Shown here in pieces: positions 1 to 8,424 of a stretch of DNA of 64,000 bases. The stretch lies in the IMG/VR virus record IMGVR_UViG_3300032006_000003, positions 18,757 to 82,756 of that record. One strand, given 5' to 3'. Every line of letters starts with the position of its first letter. Within the stretch, counting starts at the first letter, position 1. Below the pieces are notes generated by a model. That model was not told the origin of the DNA and searched no databases. It saw only the letters and a list, made by a program, of their open reading frames with translations. This DNA comes from a virus. Position numbers and translations under genes: made by a program.

Positions 1-4
1 TATA

Positions 5-10
5 ACCTCC
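5..10 (-). promoter_or_regulatory. Ribosome binding site of the next gene, outside the window
   Basis: On the minus strand the last bases read GGAGGT just after the stop codon of the zinc-knuckle gene. This is the same strong Shine-Dalgarno form used throughout the window. It implies that another gene in the same direction starts a few bases beyond coordinate 1, so the transcription unit continues off the left edge. Confidence 0.6.
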
Positions 11-12
11 GT

Positions 13-213
13 TTATGTTGCTGGTTTCTCCACCTCGATTAATGCTTGCGTTGCATCCTGTACCTTACATAACCTACAACGCCGCCATGTAATCTTAGCC
101 TGATATTTGACATCTAAGTTATTTAATTGAAGAGAGAAGCTACCTTTAGCAGCTGGGTTCTCATCACATATAATACAATGGGATACAATATACTTATGTA
201 ATTCCACAGTCAT
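13..213 (-). CDS. Small zinc-knuckle protein (two CxxC pairs)
   Basis: A 66-residue protein with two CxxC pairs, at about C13/C16 and C46/C49, which fits a single treble-clef or zinc-ribbon metal site. The middle is mixed beta-like and there is no signal peptide or membrane segment. The start has an AGGAG ribosome site about 6 nt upstream that overlaps the stop codon of the gene before it, suggesting coupled translation. It is one of many tiny zinc-binding proteins in this phage. The function is unknown; nucleic-acid binding or a host-takeover role are possible but unsupported. Confidence 0.75.
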   Translation of the reverse strand: MTVELHKYIVSHCIICDENPAAKGSFSLQLNNLDVKYQAKITWRRCRLCKVQDATQALIEVEKPAT

Positions 214-222
214 ACCATTCTC

Positions 223-693
223 CTATACTTTATTTCTGCTTACAGTTAAGTTAGATTGAGGTCCAATATCATATTCAAGTAATGCTGGAAGTATCTTTGG
301 AGATTTGCTAGGATTAATCATTGCTTGGCTTGTTAACGTTTTAGACCCGCCTTCAAATTCAATTTTTCCTCCGCCATCTCCACCACTACTGCCTGAACTA
401 CTCCCCCCTGTTATAGCTTTAAAAACTTCAATAGCCTTTTCCATTTTATCCTGATAGCCTGAATTAAAATCATCAACCTCAAAGTCTGTGTCTGTTCCGG
501 GTTTAAATGTAGGAACTACTTCCTGATTCGTAGATAGATTTGCTACTTGACTCGCTACATTTTTTGCGTTTGAAGGGGCCTCTTTAGGCTGCTGCCTTAT
601 ATAATTTATGCCTGCTTGTACACCACCGCTACCTCCTGAAGTTGAAGGACCTGTAATCGCTTTATTAATTCCAAATGTTTTACGTACATTCAT
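223..693 (-). CDS. Glycine/serine-rich hypothetical protein with duplicated KAITG motif
   Basis: A 156-residue, mostly disordered protein that I do not recognise. A short module of the form KAITGxSxSGGSGG occurs twice, at about residues 11-24 and 92-109. The second copy is preceded by an amphipathic helix (KMEKAIEVFKAIT). The flexible Gly/Ser linkers and short helices resemble the other disordered proteins encoded between 223 and 5614, so I infer a head-associated or internal virion role. Its ATG overlaps the TGA of the cysteine-rich gene upstream (ATGA). No enzymatic motif is visible. Confidence 0.75.
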   Translation of the reverse strand: MNVRKTFGINKAITGPSTSGGSGGVQAGINYIRQQPKEAPSNAKNVASQVANLSTNQEVVPTFKPGTDTDFEVDDFNSGYQDKMEKAIEVFKAITGGSSSGSSGGDGGGKIEFEGGSKTLTSQAMINPSKSPKILPALLEYDIGPQSNLTVSRNKV

Positions 694-860
694 TCGCTAT
701 TTACTCCACACATACAGTTACCTCCACAAGGACATCCATTCATTGTAAAGTCAGCACATTGATCACACTCACAATCACCAGTACATAAACATATAGATTC
801 TTCTATACATATACATATTTCACTATCAATATCACATATACATTCCGTTGTTATATTCAT
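690..860 (-). CDS. Metallothionein-like cysteine-rich peptide
   Basis: A 56-residue peptide with 14 cysteines (25 percent), arranged as CxC, CxC, CxC, CxxxCxCxxC and CxCxxxxCxC. It is otherwise acidic (Glu and Asp rich) with no aromatic residue except one Phe. Dense CxC and CxxC clusters in a very short acidic peptide are the hallmark of metallothioneins, which bind zinc, copper or cadmium in thiolate clusters. Both ends overlap neighbours by 4 nt as ATGA (start inside the stop of the 857-1510 gene, stop inside the start of the 223-693 gene), which strongly supports it as a real, translationally coupled gene. An AAGGA sits about 7 nt before the ATG. The family assignment is inference from composition. 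An extracellular disulfide-rich peptide is less likely because no signal peptide is present. Confidence 0.72.
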   Translation of the reverse strand: MNITTECICDIDSEICICIEESICLCTGDCECDQCADFTMNGCPCGGNCMCGVNSE

Positions 861-1510
861 TGTTGTTTCCTTCTCCCACGAAAATCTAATCCACGACTCT
901 CGTTAAACTGTTTTCTTTGATACTCTTCTTCCATCTGATTTACGGCATCTTCTGTGGGTTTGCCCGGATTGATTCCAGTACTTCTTACATACGCTTCAAA
1001 ACCCCGTCGTCGTTGTCTTGTTCGTGCCTCAGTTATCTTAGAACGATCATCTTTAGGTTTGCGTCTTGATAAATCTCGTAGTTCAAACCGATGATCTCGC
1101 ATGGAATTAATATTAACTTCATCTTCCATGTATGGGGTTTCTTTCATTGCATCTCGTACATGTGTTAATAATTCATCAGGATGATATGAATCGTTTAATG
1201 CATCTCTCCATCTAACTCCTTTTTCTGCTAAAGGATTTTGCATATTAGATAGGTCTGCTTCATTTCCTGCGATATGCCTAAAATTACGAATCCCTGTCAA
1301 TAAAGTTTGCGGGGTTCCTTCGTAAATATTATTTTTATATTCTTCATGTTGTGGACCGAAATCTTCTTTATCTGAAATACGTAACGTATAATCTTTATCA
1401 GGATGTAACTCCCGTGGGTCATAACGCATTTTTCCTTTTGCCATAGCAACCCCCAATGATTTTCGTAATCTTCGGTTCCTTGCTTTTCGTAAGGCTACGT
1501 ATCTTTTCAT
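857..1510 (-). CDS. Basic hypothetical protein
   Basis: A 217-residue, strongly basic and arginine-rich protein. The first 30 residues and the last 70 are rich in Arg/Lys (for example RKARNRRLRKS near the N-terminus, RTRQRRRGF near residue 170). The middle is hydrophilic with predicted helices. There is no recognisable domain, membrane segment or cysteine. Its position among disordered head-region proteins downstream of the prohead protease makes an internal, DNA-contacting virion protein plausible, but this is inference. The stop overlaps the start of the metallothionein-like gene. Confidence 0.75.
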   Translation of the reverse strand: MKRYVALRKARNRRLRKSLGVAMAKGKMRYDPRELHPDKDYTLRISDKEDFGPQHEEYKNNIYEGTPQTLLTGIRNFRHIAGNEADLSNMQNPLAEKGVRWRDALNDSYHPDELLTHVRDAMKETPYMEDEVNINSMRDHRFELRDLSRRKPKDDRSKITEARTRQRRRGFEAYVRSTGINPGKPTEDAVNQMEEEYQRKQFNESRGLDFRGRRKQQ

Positions 1511-1523
1511 TTATGTTTAACCT

Positions 1524-1676
1524 CTATTCACTTTCAAGTACTTTCATTCCTAATGCAATAATACCACCAGTACAGCCCGTCGCAATTTCATTCATTCCAT
1601 AGTATAGACCTACTCCTGAGAGTATACCTAGTACTATTATCGCCATAAATATCTGTGGTCTTAATTTCCCCATCAT
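1524..1676 (-). CDS. Small two-helix membrane protein (holin-like)
   Basis: A 50-residue protein with two hydrophobic helices, about residues 9-26 (IFMAIIVLGILSGVGLYY) and 32-45 (TGCTGGIIALGMKVL), joined by a short polar turn and ending in an acidic tail. The charged start (MGKLRPQ) precedes the first helix. Two adjacent ATG codons can serve; an AGGAG about 8 nt upstream supports the first. Size and topology fit small phage membrane proteins such as class II holins, but nothing specific shows lysis function and no endolysin lies nearby. The role is unproven. Confidence 0.65.
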   Translation of the reverse strand: MMGKLRPQIFMAIIVLGILSGVGLYYGMNEIATGCTGGIIALGMKVLESE

Positions 1677-1687
1677 TATATCCTCTC

Positions 1688-1789
1688 CTAATACCACCTA
1701 TCATATCTTGGTGGTTGCTTCTTCTCCCCTACATTTTCAATCTCTTCCCAATATTTAACTGAATCATATGATCTATCTCTAGTAGTCAT
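1688..1789 (-). CDS. Short acidic/aromatic peptide, hypothetical
   Basis: A 33-residue frame filling the gap between the 690-residue disordered protein and the small membrane protein. It begins MTTRDRSYDSVKYWEEIE and ends with PPRYDRWY. A GGAG lies about 10 nt before the ATG. Support is only its position in an otherwise tightly packed array and a plausible ribosome site. No family is recognised and it could be non-coding leader. Confidence 0.4.
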   Translation of the reverse strand: MTTRDRSYDSVKYWEEIENVGEKKQPPRYDRWY

Positions 1790-1824
1790 GGCGAACCATC
1801 TCCATAGAGATCGCAGGACTCTTA

Positions 1825-3897
1825 TCATTTATAGTTCCTTCTCCTATCAATATTTTTGGCAAGGGAAACCATTGTATCGTACATGCCATCTAATGTCTTA
1901 TATAATTTCTGCATCTTCTCAGGACCTGATACTATTGATCGTCCGCCCCGTTCTCCCATCCACTTATCATATTTATCTTTTGTCTGTTTAGCCTTCCTTT
2001 CTTTAGCACGATCTGGATGTTGTCTATAAGCCTCTCTAGCCTTCTGTTCTTCTCGTTCACGATCCCTGTTTGTGTTACCTATTCTACCTTCTTCATAGTA
2101 AGAACCCTCACCATGTCTTTCAGAAAGCAATCGTCCTCGATCATCTGTTTGTTCTTCAATAGGTTTCTTCGCTTCTCTAGACCTTCGTTCTACTTCTCTC
2201 CGATGGCTAGGATGGCTATCGCCCCATATCTGATCATCCCATCCTCCTTTATCATCCCAATCTTCTTTTACAGCATCTCCCACATCTGCATATATTGTAT
2301 CTGACCAATCTCGTGTCTGTCTTCCAACTGGTCCTTCTCTTTTTCCTGTTGGGGCAGTAGGTATACCCTGTAGAAACGCATCATCAGGATATTGATCTTT
2401 TAATCCTTGTGTAGCCATCATACCACCAGATGTCCGATTCGCATGACTATCCAAAAATTGTGGGTTTCCTTCCTCTGGAGAATCGTCACCCTTCTTTCCT
2501 TTAAAAGGATTCCAATCTTTCATCATTTGAGCAGCCATAACATATTGTTTCAATAGTTTTTGAGAAGCGTAACTATCTATCCCTGTATCAGGAGCCTGCT
2601 TATATAATTTAAGTAATCGTTTAGTTAATGACATTGTTTCTTTGCCCTCCCTATTAGTAGCCTTTGGTGATTTAGAATAAGACGGAGCATCTTCATCATT
2701 AATCTCCGCAATCATTTCACTATTCTCTGCAACAATCCACGGTGGTTTATTATGCATGACCACACCCTTACCATCAGTCTCCACTTCTGCGTAACGTTGA
2801 TATCGTCCAGCAGCAGGATCAATCTCTGATGGGAAGCCATACTCTCGTAATAGATGATCATGTTCCCGTTTCCGTGCTTCATAGTTATGTAATGTAGTAA
2901 AGGACTCTCCCGTTTTTAATGGGTCTTTCCCGGATGATTTGCCAGTAGCCTTAGTATTTTTGTGATTTATGTCAAAGTCTACTTTTTGTTTCAATAGTTT
3001 TTGTGATGGATGGTTAGCATCATAATGCGCTTCAGGATTTTCTCCTTGTCGTTGTCGTAGTGCTTCATTAGCAGCTGAAAAATCCAGCTTGATTTTCCCG
3101 CCTTTTTTAGCAGGACCTCTACCTCGCATATCTTGAATTTCTTCCGCACTTAATTCAGGAAACTGTTCTTCATATGCTTTATCTGGACCTTTAGGAAAAT
3201 GTCTTGCTAAAGCATCCTCAAGATGTCGGGAGCCTCTCCTTCTTTTTCCACCAAAATCTTTTGACGGACCTTCACCTTCAACATCAATAGAAGGATTTCT
3301 TTTTTTAGCCCTATCGTAAGCAGATTCTTTCTCCTCATGTTCCTTCAATAGTTTCAGAAACTTTTCTACATTGGGGTCCCTACTACTTCCCTCATCATAT
3401 GCTGAGTAAGGAGAATCTGGAGTCCAAGGTTTAAATTTTCTTTTCCCCGGTATTTGACTCTCAGGCATCTCAACAACATTGCCTTCATTTGTTTCAAGCA
3501 TTGCTATTCGTTCTTCTTGAGTTGGCTTACTAGGATTCCTATTTGAAAGTTCTTCATACTCTCGTATCAAAGCTTCTTCTAAAGTCTCACCGGGTCTTCG
3601 GTTCCCCTTCAAACCACCCTTCAAAAGTTGATTTGCTCTAGCAAAAGACTTCAACATTTCGGTAGAGAATACCATATTCTGCATTCCTCCCCCTCGTCCT
3701 CCTCGTCCTGCCATAGTTTCGTCATGCATAGGACCACCTTGCCCCATATCTTTAGGTTTACGAACCCAATGTCCAATAGCAGCAGAGTCCATTCCTAGTT
3801 GCCGATAATTTTCTTCGGTTACTAAGTCGTGAGTATCTGCCGAAGGTAAACCTTCTTTCGCAGTATATTTACTTCCTCTTCGTTGTTTTCCCGGCAT
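1825..3897 (-). CDS. Large disordered hydrophilic protein with repeated LLK helices
   Basis: A 690-residue protein, almost entirely low-complexity and charged, with many Gly, Lys, Glu and Asp, and no cysteine, membrane segment or enzymatic motif. Short amphipathic helices of related form recur along it: STEMLKSFARANQLLKGG near residue 80, FLKLLKEHEEKE near 180, SQKLLKQ near 300, and SQKLLKQYVMAAQMMK and MQKLYKTL towards the C-terminus. Similar helices cap both ends of the next protein upstream. Such helix-plus-linker proteins beside a prohead protease recall the internal core or inner-body proteins of other phages, but this is inference. An AGGAGG lies about 8 nt before the ATG. Confidence 0.7.
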   Translation of the reverse strand: MPGKQRRGSKYTAKEGLPSADTHDLVTEENYRQLGMDSAAIGHWVRKPKDMGQGGPMHDETMAGRGGRGGGMQNMVFSTEMLKSFARANQLLKGGLKGNRRPGETLEEALIREYEELSNRNPSKPTQEERIAMLETNEGNVVEMPESQIPGKRKFKPWTPDSPYSAYDEGSSRDPNVEKFLKLLKEHEEKESAYDRAKKRNPSIDVEGEGPSKDFGGKRRRGSRHLEDALARHFPKGPDKAYEEQFPELSAEEIQDMRGRGPAKKGGKIKLDFSAANEALRQRQGENPEAHYDANHPSQKLLKQKVDFDINHKNTKATGKSSGKDPLKTGESFTTLHNYEARKREHDHLLREYGFPSEIDPAAGRYQRYAEVETDGKGVVMHNKPPWIVAENSEMIAEINDEDAPSYSKSPKATNREGKETMSLTKRLLKLYKQAPDTGIDSYASQKLLKQYVMAAQMMKDWNPFKGKKGDDSPEEGNPQFLDSHANRTSGGMMATQGLKDQYPDDAFLQGIPTAPTGKREGPVGRQTRDWSDTIYADVGDAVKEDWDDKGGWDDQIWGDSHPSHRREVERRSREAKKPIEEQTDDRGRLLSERHGEGSYYEEGRIGNTNRDREREEQKAREAYRQHPDRAKERKAKQTKDKYDKWMGERGGRSIVSGPEKMQKLYKTLDGMYDTMVSLAKNIDRRRNYK

Positions 3898-3915
3898 GAC
3901 TTACCTCCTATGGTT

Positions 3916-3922
3916 ATTATAC
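3916..3922 (-). promoter_or_regulatory. Putative -10 element (GTATAATA motif)
   Basis: Minus strand reads ATAGTATAATAACC, overlapping the stop codon of the 3917-5614 gene and lying about 25 nt before the next start. The same GTATAATA core occurs in seven other intergenic gaps of this window. No convincing -35 box is seen, so it remains a candidate. Confidence 0.35.
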
Positions 3923-5614
3923 TATATCGAGTATCTCTTTCGCTAGGGCGTACTCAGTTTCCATACGTAACGTATCTTTTTGTATAGGTAACCCTTTTAA
4001 TATTTCAAGTGCTTTAACGTGTTCTTTTATTAATTTTTGTGGCATCATCAGAGACAATCCATAGAAAGTGTCGCTTAACGATTCAGGTGCTTTCCACGGT
4101 TTCTGATTATTTGATGCCTGCATTGATTCCGAAAGAGCAGCAGCACTACTATTTGCTGGCTGCTTTGCTGTAACCGTGTGGGCAGTATTAACCGGGGGCT
4201 TTGTAAAATTAGTTGCATTTACAGGCTTATACTTAACGCTAGTAGACGTTACTGTATTATGAGCAGCTGGATTTTGAATACTATTAGATGCTACGGCTCT
4301 TGGTGGTGGTGTACCACTTGTAGTCTTTAGTCCTGAATTAGGATCGTTAGGATTATTTAAGTTCATATTATAGTTAGGATTCTCTGTTTTGAACTTAGCT
4401 TGAGCCTCTGCCCCAACAGGTGTATTATATTTATCGTATTGAGCAGCCATTCTCTCAGCAGCTGCTCTACGAGGATCATCTGCTCGTAAATCCGCAGGAA
4501 GTTCTAAAGTATCGTTATCACCCGAACCAAACCGATAAACAACCATATCTCCTTTCTGGCCTGCAAAGTCCTCATCAACAACATCAGTACGAATTTCTTT
4601 CCCTGTAATACTTGTTTGTGTCATAGCACCTTTTTGTTTATCTTCTATAGGAGTTATTGCAGTATCATCTGATCTATATTGTTTACCTGTAGCTGGGTTA
4701 ACAACAGTAGGTGTAGGTGCAACATCGGACTCCAGATTCTCCTTACCTCCGCTACCAGCAGCACTACTACCAGCAGCATCACTACCAGTAGCAGCATTTC
4801 CGCCACCAGCGGGGGCAGCGGCTGCCTCATTAGCTGTCTCAGTAGTAATTGATGCTACATCAACCCAACCAGTATCAGATTCATTTCGCTGGAAAGTTTG
4901 ATTCCCCAGACGATAATATGTTTGTCCATCTGCACCAATATATTCACCATCAATATTATTGTCAGCAGATGCAACCTCATCTACAGGATTAGGATCGTCA
5001 CCATCAACAGCCTCAAGAGCAGCATTAGCTGCGTTATTTGCATCAATAGTTTCATTCAAGTCTGCATTAGCAGCAGCACCTTTAGCGGCTTCAGCATCAG
5101 CAGCTGCTTGGTCTGCAACCTCAATTCGCATTTGATTATCTATAAAATCTTGTTCAGAGTATCCGGGGTCATCCTCAAAGATTTCATTATAAGGAGGCTT
5201 AGACCACCACGGATCACCACCTACAGCTGTGTCTGCGGGTGCTTCTACATTAGCGGTTGGAGTAGTAGCAGCATCAGGATCAAAAGTACCTTCTGGATAC
5301 CCTACAATATTACCAGATGAATCTCTATAAACTCCTTCAACTTCTGAATCATCAATATCATCTGGATTCATATTTCGTAATTTAGCTAATGCTTCTTTAG
5401 CTTCCTGCCTAAGAGTAGCCTCTGTATCTCCACCCCCATCATCTTGTGATGCTGGTGCTTCAGGATTAGCGGCGTATCCGGGGTCACCGGGAAACTGTAC
5501 AGTTGTATCATCTCTAGGTGTACCGTCATGTTTATGCGTAGCTTGTGTACCCATTTGATGTTTGAGCAATTCTTCTGCCCTTGTGTATGCTTTTAATAAC
5601 TTTAATTTATTCAT
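3917..5614 (-). CDS. Large Ala/Asp-rich disordered protein, helix-capped
   Basis: A 565-residue acidic, alanine-, asparagine- and proline-rich protein without cysteine. It begins with an amphipathic helix (KLKLLKAYTRAEELLK) and has a related one near the C-terminus (QKLIKEHVKALEILKG), with about 480 disordered residues between them. A short beta-like patch near residue 230 (DGQTYYRLGNQTFQRN) is the only folded-looking element. It sits directly after the prohead protease gene with almost no spacing, so it belongs to the head operon. An internal head or scaffold-like role is inferred and no family is recognised. Confidence 0.7.
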   Translation of the reverse strand: MNKLKLLKAYTRAEELLKHQMGTQATHKHDGTPRDDTTVQFPGDPGYAANPEAPASQDDGGGDTEATLRQEAKEALAKLRNMNPDDIDDSEVEGVYRDSSGNIVGYPEGTFDPDAATTPTANVEAPADTAVGGDPWWSKPPYNEIFEDDPGYSEQDFIDNQMRIEVADQAAADAEAAKGAAANADLNETIDANNAANAALEAVDGDDPNPVDEVASADNNIDGEYIGADGQTYYRLGNQTFQRNESDTGWVDVASITTETANEAAAAPAGGGNAATGSDAAGSSAAGSGGKENLESDVAPTPTVVNPATGKQYRSDDTAITPIEDKQKGAMTQTSITGKEIRTDVVDEDFAGQKGDMVVYRFGSGDNDTLELPADLRADDPRRAAAERMAAQYDKYNTPVGAEAQAKFKTENPNYNMNLNNPNDPNSGLKTTSGTPPPRAVASNSIQNPAAHNTVTSTSVKYKPVNATNFTKPPVNTAHTVTAKQPANSSAAALSESMQASNNQKPWKAPESLSDTFYGLSLMMPQKLIKEHVKALEILKGLPIQKDTLRMETEYALAKEILDIV

Positions 5615-5615
5615 G

Positions 5616-7139
5616 TTAATTTCCTAAATTAGATTTATTTTGTAAGCCGTAGGGTCCCCAATTAAAGCTAGGAGGTTCTTCATTTAATGTCCATTGCTGT
5701 TGAGCATCCGATAGATACTTAACCATAGCTGTTATATTATCTCCTTCTTCTACCTCCCACTTAGTATCAACCGTCACATCTGCGGGAGTTGGTTTTAATC
5801 CTGTCTTTAAAGCATTGCCCGTATTGGAAAACCATCCATCAGGTATAGGATCAAACTTAGTAAGAAACTTCTGTAGTTTATCTATATCAGATTCTTCTTC
5901 ATCCTCCGTATCCCATTTGGCTTGAAGTTCAGGAGGAACCTCCGCAGCCGATGTAGGTTCGGTATCTTGATCAGGATTCCGTGGCATAATAACATCATCT
6001 AAAACGCTATCTTCCATACTATGGGGGGCTTTAAACCTTGTAATGAGGTTTTCTATCTCGTCACCACTTAGATGATCGGGGATATCCTCCTTTGTTTTTA
6101 TCAAGTCTAAAAATGAGCGGGTGAAATCTATTGATCCATCCTCTCTTTTACTTAGATGTATCTCAATTGAGATGCCTTCTTCCTCTTCTGTGTCCAATGT
6201 GTGAGGCGAATCCTCTTCAGGTTTATATAGAGTACAGTAATCATCTGCTTCTATATCTCCTGACACCGTTTCACAGGAGTTCTCTTGTTCATTAAAGTAT
6301 ATACAAGAGCCACATGCTATATTCATTGCTAGTTCAGCGGGTGTAGATTCTCTATAACCACATTGTTCTTTAGATACCTTACCCGTCTGTTCACTCATAT
6401 CTGCTTTTAATAGATCAAATGAAGCCCCTTGGTTAACACCTTTCTCACATACAGTAACTTCGGCAAGTTCCATCTCATCGACTTGCATGTATGGCATTAA
6501 TCCTTTGGTCATGTTCTGAACCTTTGTAGCAGACCCCGCAATGGAATAGGATTTTAGTTTCCCTTGTTTAATTTGATCCCTTACTCTATCTGCGATCTTA
6601 GTATCATTCCGTATTTCACAGATAAAGAAGAGTCCTTTATCATTCACATCACTCTTATATATTTGTCCACCCTTTGTTATATAGGCTGGTAATGCCCAAC
6701 CTACCTGTACATCAGAGTGGAGAACCATAGCGTTACGAGTACGGAAGTTTTCCATGTACTTTTTAAAAGCTGTTCGTAAGGCTCCTGTAGTAATCAAATG
6801 GCCTTCCCTGTCTATTAATTCGACTGATGCTGGCCCACCTACCACCATAACACTCTCGTCGGGTATACCCATCGCCGCTTGTGTATAAGTGGGGCTATCA
6901 GGAAAGGCTCGTGATAAGGTCAGTATTTCAGCATCAGAGGCAACTCCAGCATTAAAGAGCCTGTCAAACTCATCTAAGGCTTCGGTTATGTTTTCCATAG
7001 TAGTAGTTCCCCCAAATGTTTCTACAGGAGATTCTGCCTTTTCAAGAAACATAACCTCTGCATCTGAGGGAACTTGTTGAAATTGGTCACGAACTCCCAG
7101 AAAAAATGATCGGGGTTTGTGGCTTGTAAAAGTAACCAT
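5616..7139 (-). CDS. Prohead serine protease (S78/XkdF-like) with C-terminal cysteine cluster
   Basis: A 507-residue protein from the chosen start. The protease core spans about residues 95-250: LITTGALRTAF, a histidine in VLHSDVQVGWALP (about H141), a serine in KSYSIAGSA (about S199), then MELAEVTVCEKGVNQGA, which matches the E(L/I)xEVSxxxxPANxxA block of XkdF-like head maturation proteases. These enzymes cleave scaffold and capsid delta-domains during head assembly. Beyond the core lies an unusual cluster CGSCxYF...C...VxGxI...YCxLY (about residues 276-302) resembling small metal or iron-sulfur binding motifs, then an acidic disordered tail. I chose the ATG at 7139 because it overlaps the stop of the upstream gene (TAATG); an ATG 21 nt further upstream is possible. 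Confidence 0.82.
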   Translation of the reverse strand: MVTFTSHKPRSFFLGVRDQFQQVPSDAEVMFLEKAESPVETFGGTTTMENITEALDEFDRLFNAGVASDAEILTLSRAFPDSPTYTQAAMGIPDESVMVVGGPASVELIDREGHLITTGALRTAFKKYMENFRTRNAMVLHSDVQVGWALPAYITKGGQIYKSDVNDKGLFFICEIRNDTKIADRVRDQIKQGKLKSYSIAGSATKVQNMTKGLMPYMQVDEMELAEVTVCEKGVNQGASFDLLKADMSEQTGKVSKEQCGYRESTPAELAMNIACGSCIYFNEQENSCETVSGDIEADDYCTLYKPEEDSPHTLDTEEEEGISIEIHLSKREDGSIDFTRSFLDLIKTKEDIPDHLSGDEIENLITRFKAPHSMEDSVLDDVIMPRNPDQDTEPTSAAEVPPELQAKWDTEDEEESDIDKLQKFLTKFDPIPDGWFSNTGNALKTGLKPTPADVTVDTKWEVEEGDNITAMVKYLSDAQQQWTLNEEPPSFNWGPYGLQNKSNLGN

Positions 7140-8152
7140 TAGCCAGAATGTACTCCCCATATGTATCCACGTATTGTAGTACCAGCACTAGAGGCAATTA
7201 CACTAACTGAGTTGGCTTCTATAGGCCAATTAGTTTCAAATGTATCTCCTCCTGCTATGGGAATTCCTTCTCCAGCTACGGCTACATCATCGAATGCTAC
7301 GGTAATTATATTATTAGTAGCATGGTAACTTTCTTGATTAATTATTTTAATTCCTCTTACATGGGTCATGCCTGAAAATTTTTGTGATGCCGACAAGTCT
7401 GCGGCTCCTTCCCAAACAAAACGTTCCCCTACAGAGGATAGTGGTTGATGCCCATCTACATATGCAGAGTGGGCGTTTTGAGTTCGTAATTCATACATAA
7501 ACATATCAGCATACCAAGCTGTTGTATTGTTATTCCACATACTTCCTGAAGGGCGTACCTGAATTCTATATTCTTCAGACGTTCCAACTGGAACATGGTA
7601 AGCAACAGAGATGCGTTGGAATGACGTAGTTAAAGTAACTGCATCTCCAGTAGCAAGGGTTGTAGTTCCTGCTGCATTTTGAATAACCATTTCGACAGCT
7701 GCCGTTGCCGACCCTGACTTCGCAACATAGACGGATGCTTCCATCGCAGTTCCGTATCTACCACCGCCACCAATCTGTGGGGTTGCTACATAAAACCCAT
7801 CCGCAGTAGTTGAGGTCGCTGCTCCACCACCACGAGTAACTTTTAGTCCATGAGCCACTCCATTAGGTGTAGTAGACCCACTAATAGCTTCTCCACTATA
7901 TGCAACTCGTGCTAGGGTGACATCGCCACCACCAGTTTTAGTATACATTGTAATATCGGCGTTTTCAATGTTTGGGTTTGTGGCAAGATTTACGGCAGGG
8001 ATTCCACGATTAGCTGTGTCCACTAAAGTCACAGCTGACGTACCTATGTCCTGTTGGGTTATTCCAATATATTTAGTCCATAAATGAACGCTGGACCGTG
8101 TACTTGGGTCTATCTCCCATGAGGTCCAATCTTCTGCACGTAATGATGACAT
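7139..8152 (-). CDS. Virion surface protein with carbohydrate-binding-like jelly-roll domain
   Basis: A 337-residue, beta-rich, Gly/Ser/Thr-rich protein. Near residue 55 it has NLATNPNIENADITMY, the typical entry strand of CBM-like jelly rolls used in phage head or tail decorations (NLxxNPxFE pattern). The jelly roll appears to run to about residue 220. The last 70 residues, ending TTIRGYIWG, closely resemble the C-terminal half of the small protein at 57657-57986. It lies between the prohead protease and the small membrane and decoration genes, so it probably decorates the head or mediates surface binding. The carbohydrate ligand is inference. Confidence 0.7.
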   Translation of the reverse strand: MSSLRAEDWTSWEIDPSTRSSVHLWTKYIGITQQDIGTSAVTLVDTANRGIPAVNLATNPNIENADITMYTKTGGGDVTLARVAYSGEAISGSTTPNGVAHGLKVTRGGGAATSTTADGFYVATPQIGGGGRYGTAMEASVYVAKSGSATAAVEMVIQNAAGTTTLATGDAVTLTTSFQRISVAYHVPVGTSEEYRIQVRPSGSMWNNNTTAWYADMFMYELRTQNAHSAYVDGHQPLSSVGERFVWEGAADLSASQKFSGMTHVRGIKIINQESYHATNNIITVAFDDVAVAGEGIPIAGGDTFETNWPIEANSVSVIASSAGTTIRGYIWGVHSG

Positions 8153-8162
8153 AATGTTTCTC

Positions 8163-8420
8163 CTATTTTAGTAGGCGCATCATACCAAAAATGGAACTAA
8201 GAACAAAGGTAGTATGTACTATAAGTAATCCTATACCTCCTGTTATCCATTTAGCCCCTAAAAATTTGCTACGCCAATCCCGTATTTCGTCTACTTCCGA
8301 ATCTATTTTTTCTAATCTAAGACATAAATTTGCATTTAAGTTAGCTTGAGTTTCTATATAATTATCTAATCTTTCCATGTATACAGCGAGTTTGACATTT
8401 AAATCGTTTTTCGCTGCCAT
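8163..8420 (-). CDS. Coiled-coil protein with C-terminal membrane anchor (XhlA-like)
   Basis: An 85-residue protein. Residues 1-50 form a heptad-patterned helix (DNYIETQANLNANLCLRLEKI) and residues 53-80 a single hydrophobic span (AKWITGGIGLLIVHTTFVLSSIFG) followed by MMRLLK. This architecture matches XhlA/hemolysin-like small phage proteins often linked to holins. A lysis or membrane-remodelling role is possible, but the neighbours are head genes and no endolysin adjoins. Confidence 0.65.
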   Translation of the reverse strand: MAAKNDLNVKLAVYMERLDNYIETQANLNANLCLRLEKIDSEVDEIRDWRSKFLGAKWITGGIGLLIVHTTFVLSSIFGMMRLLK

Positions 8421-8424
8421 ACTA

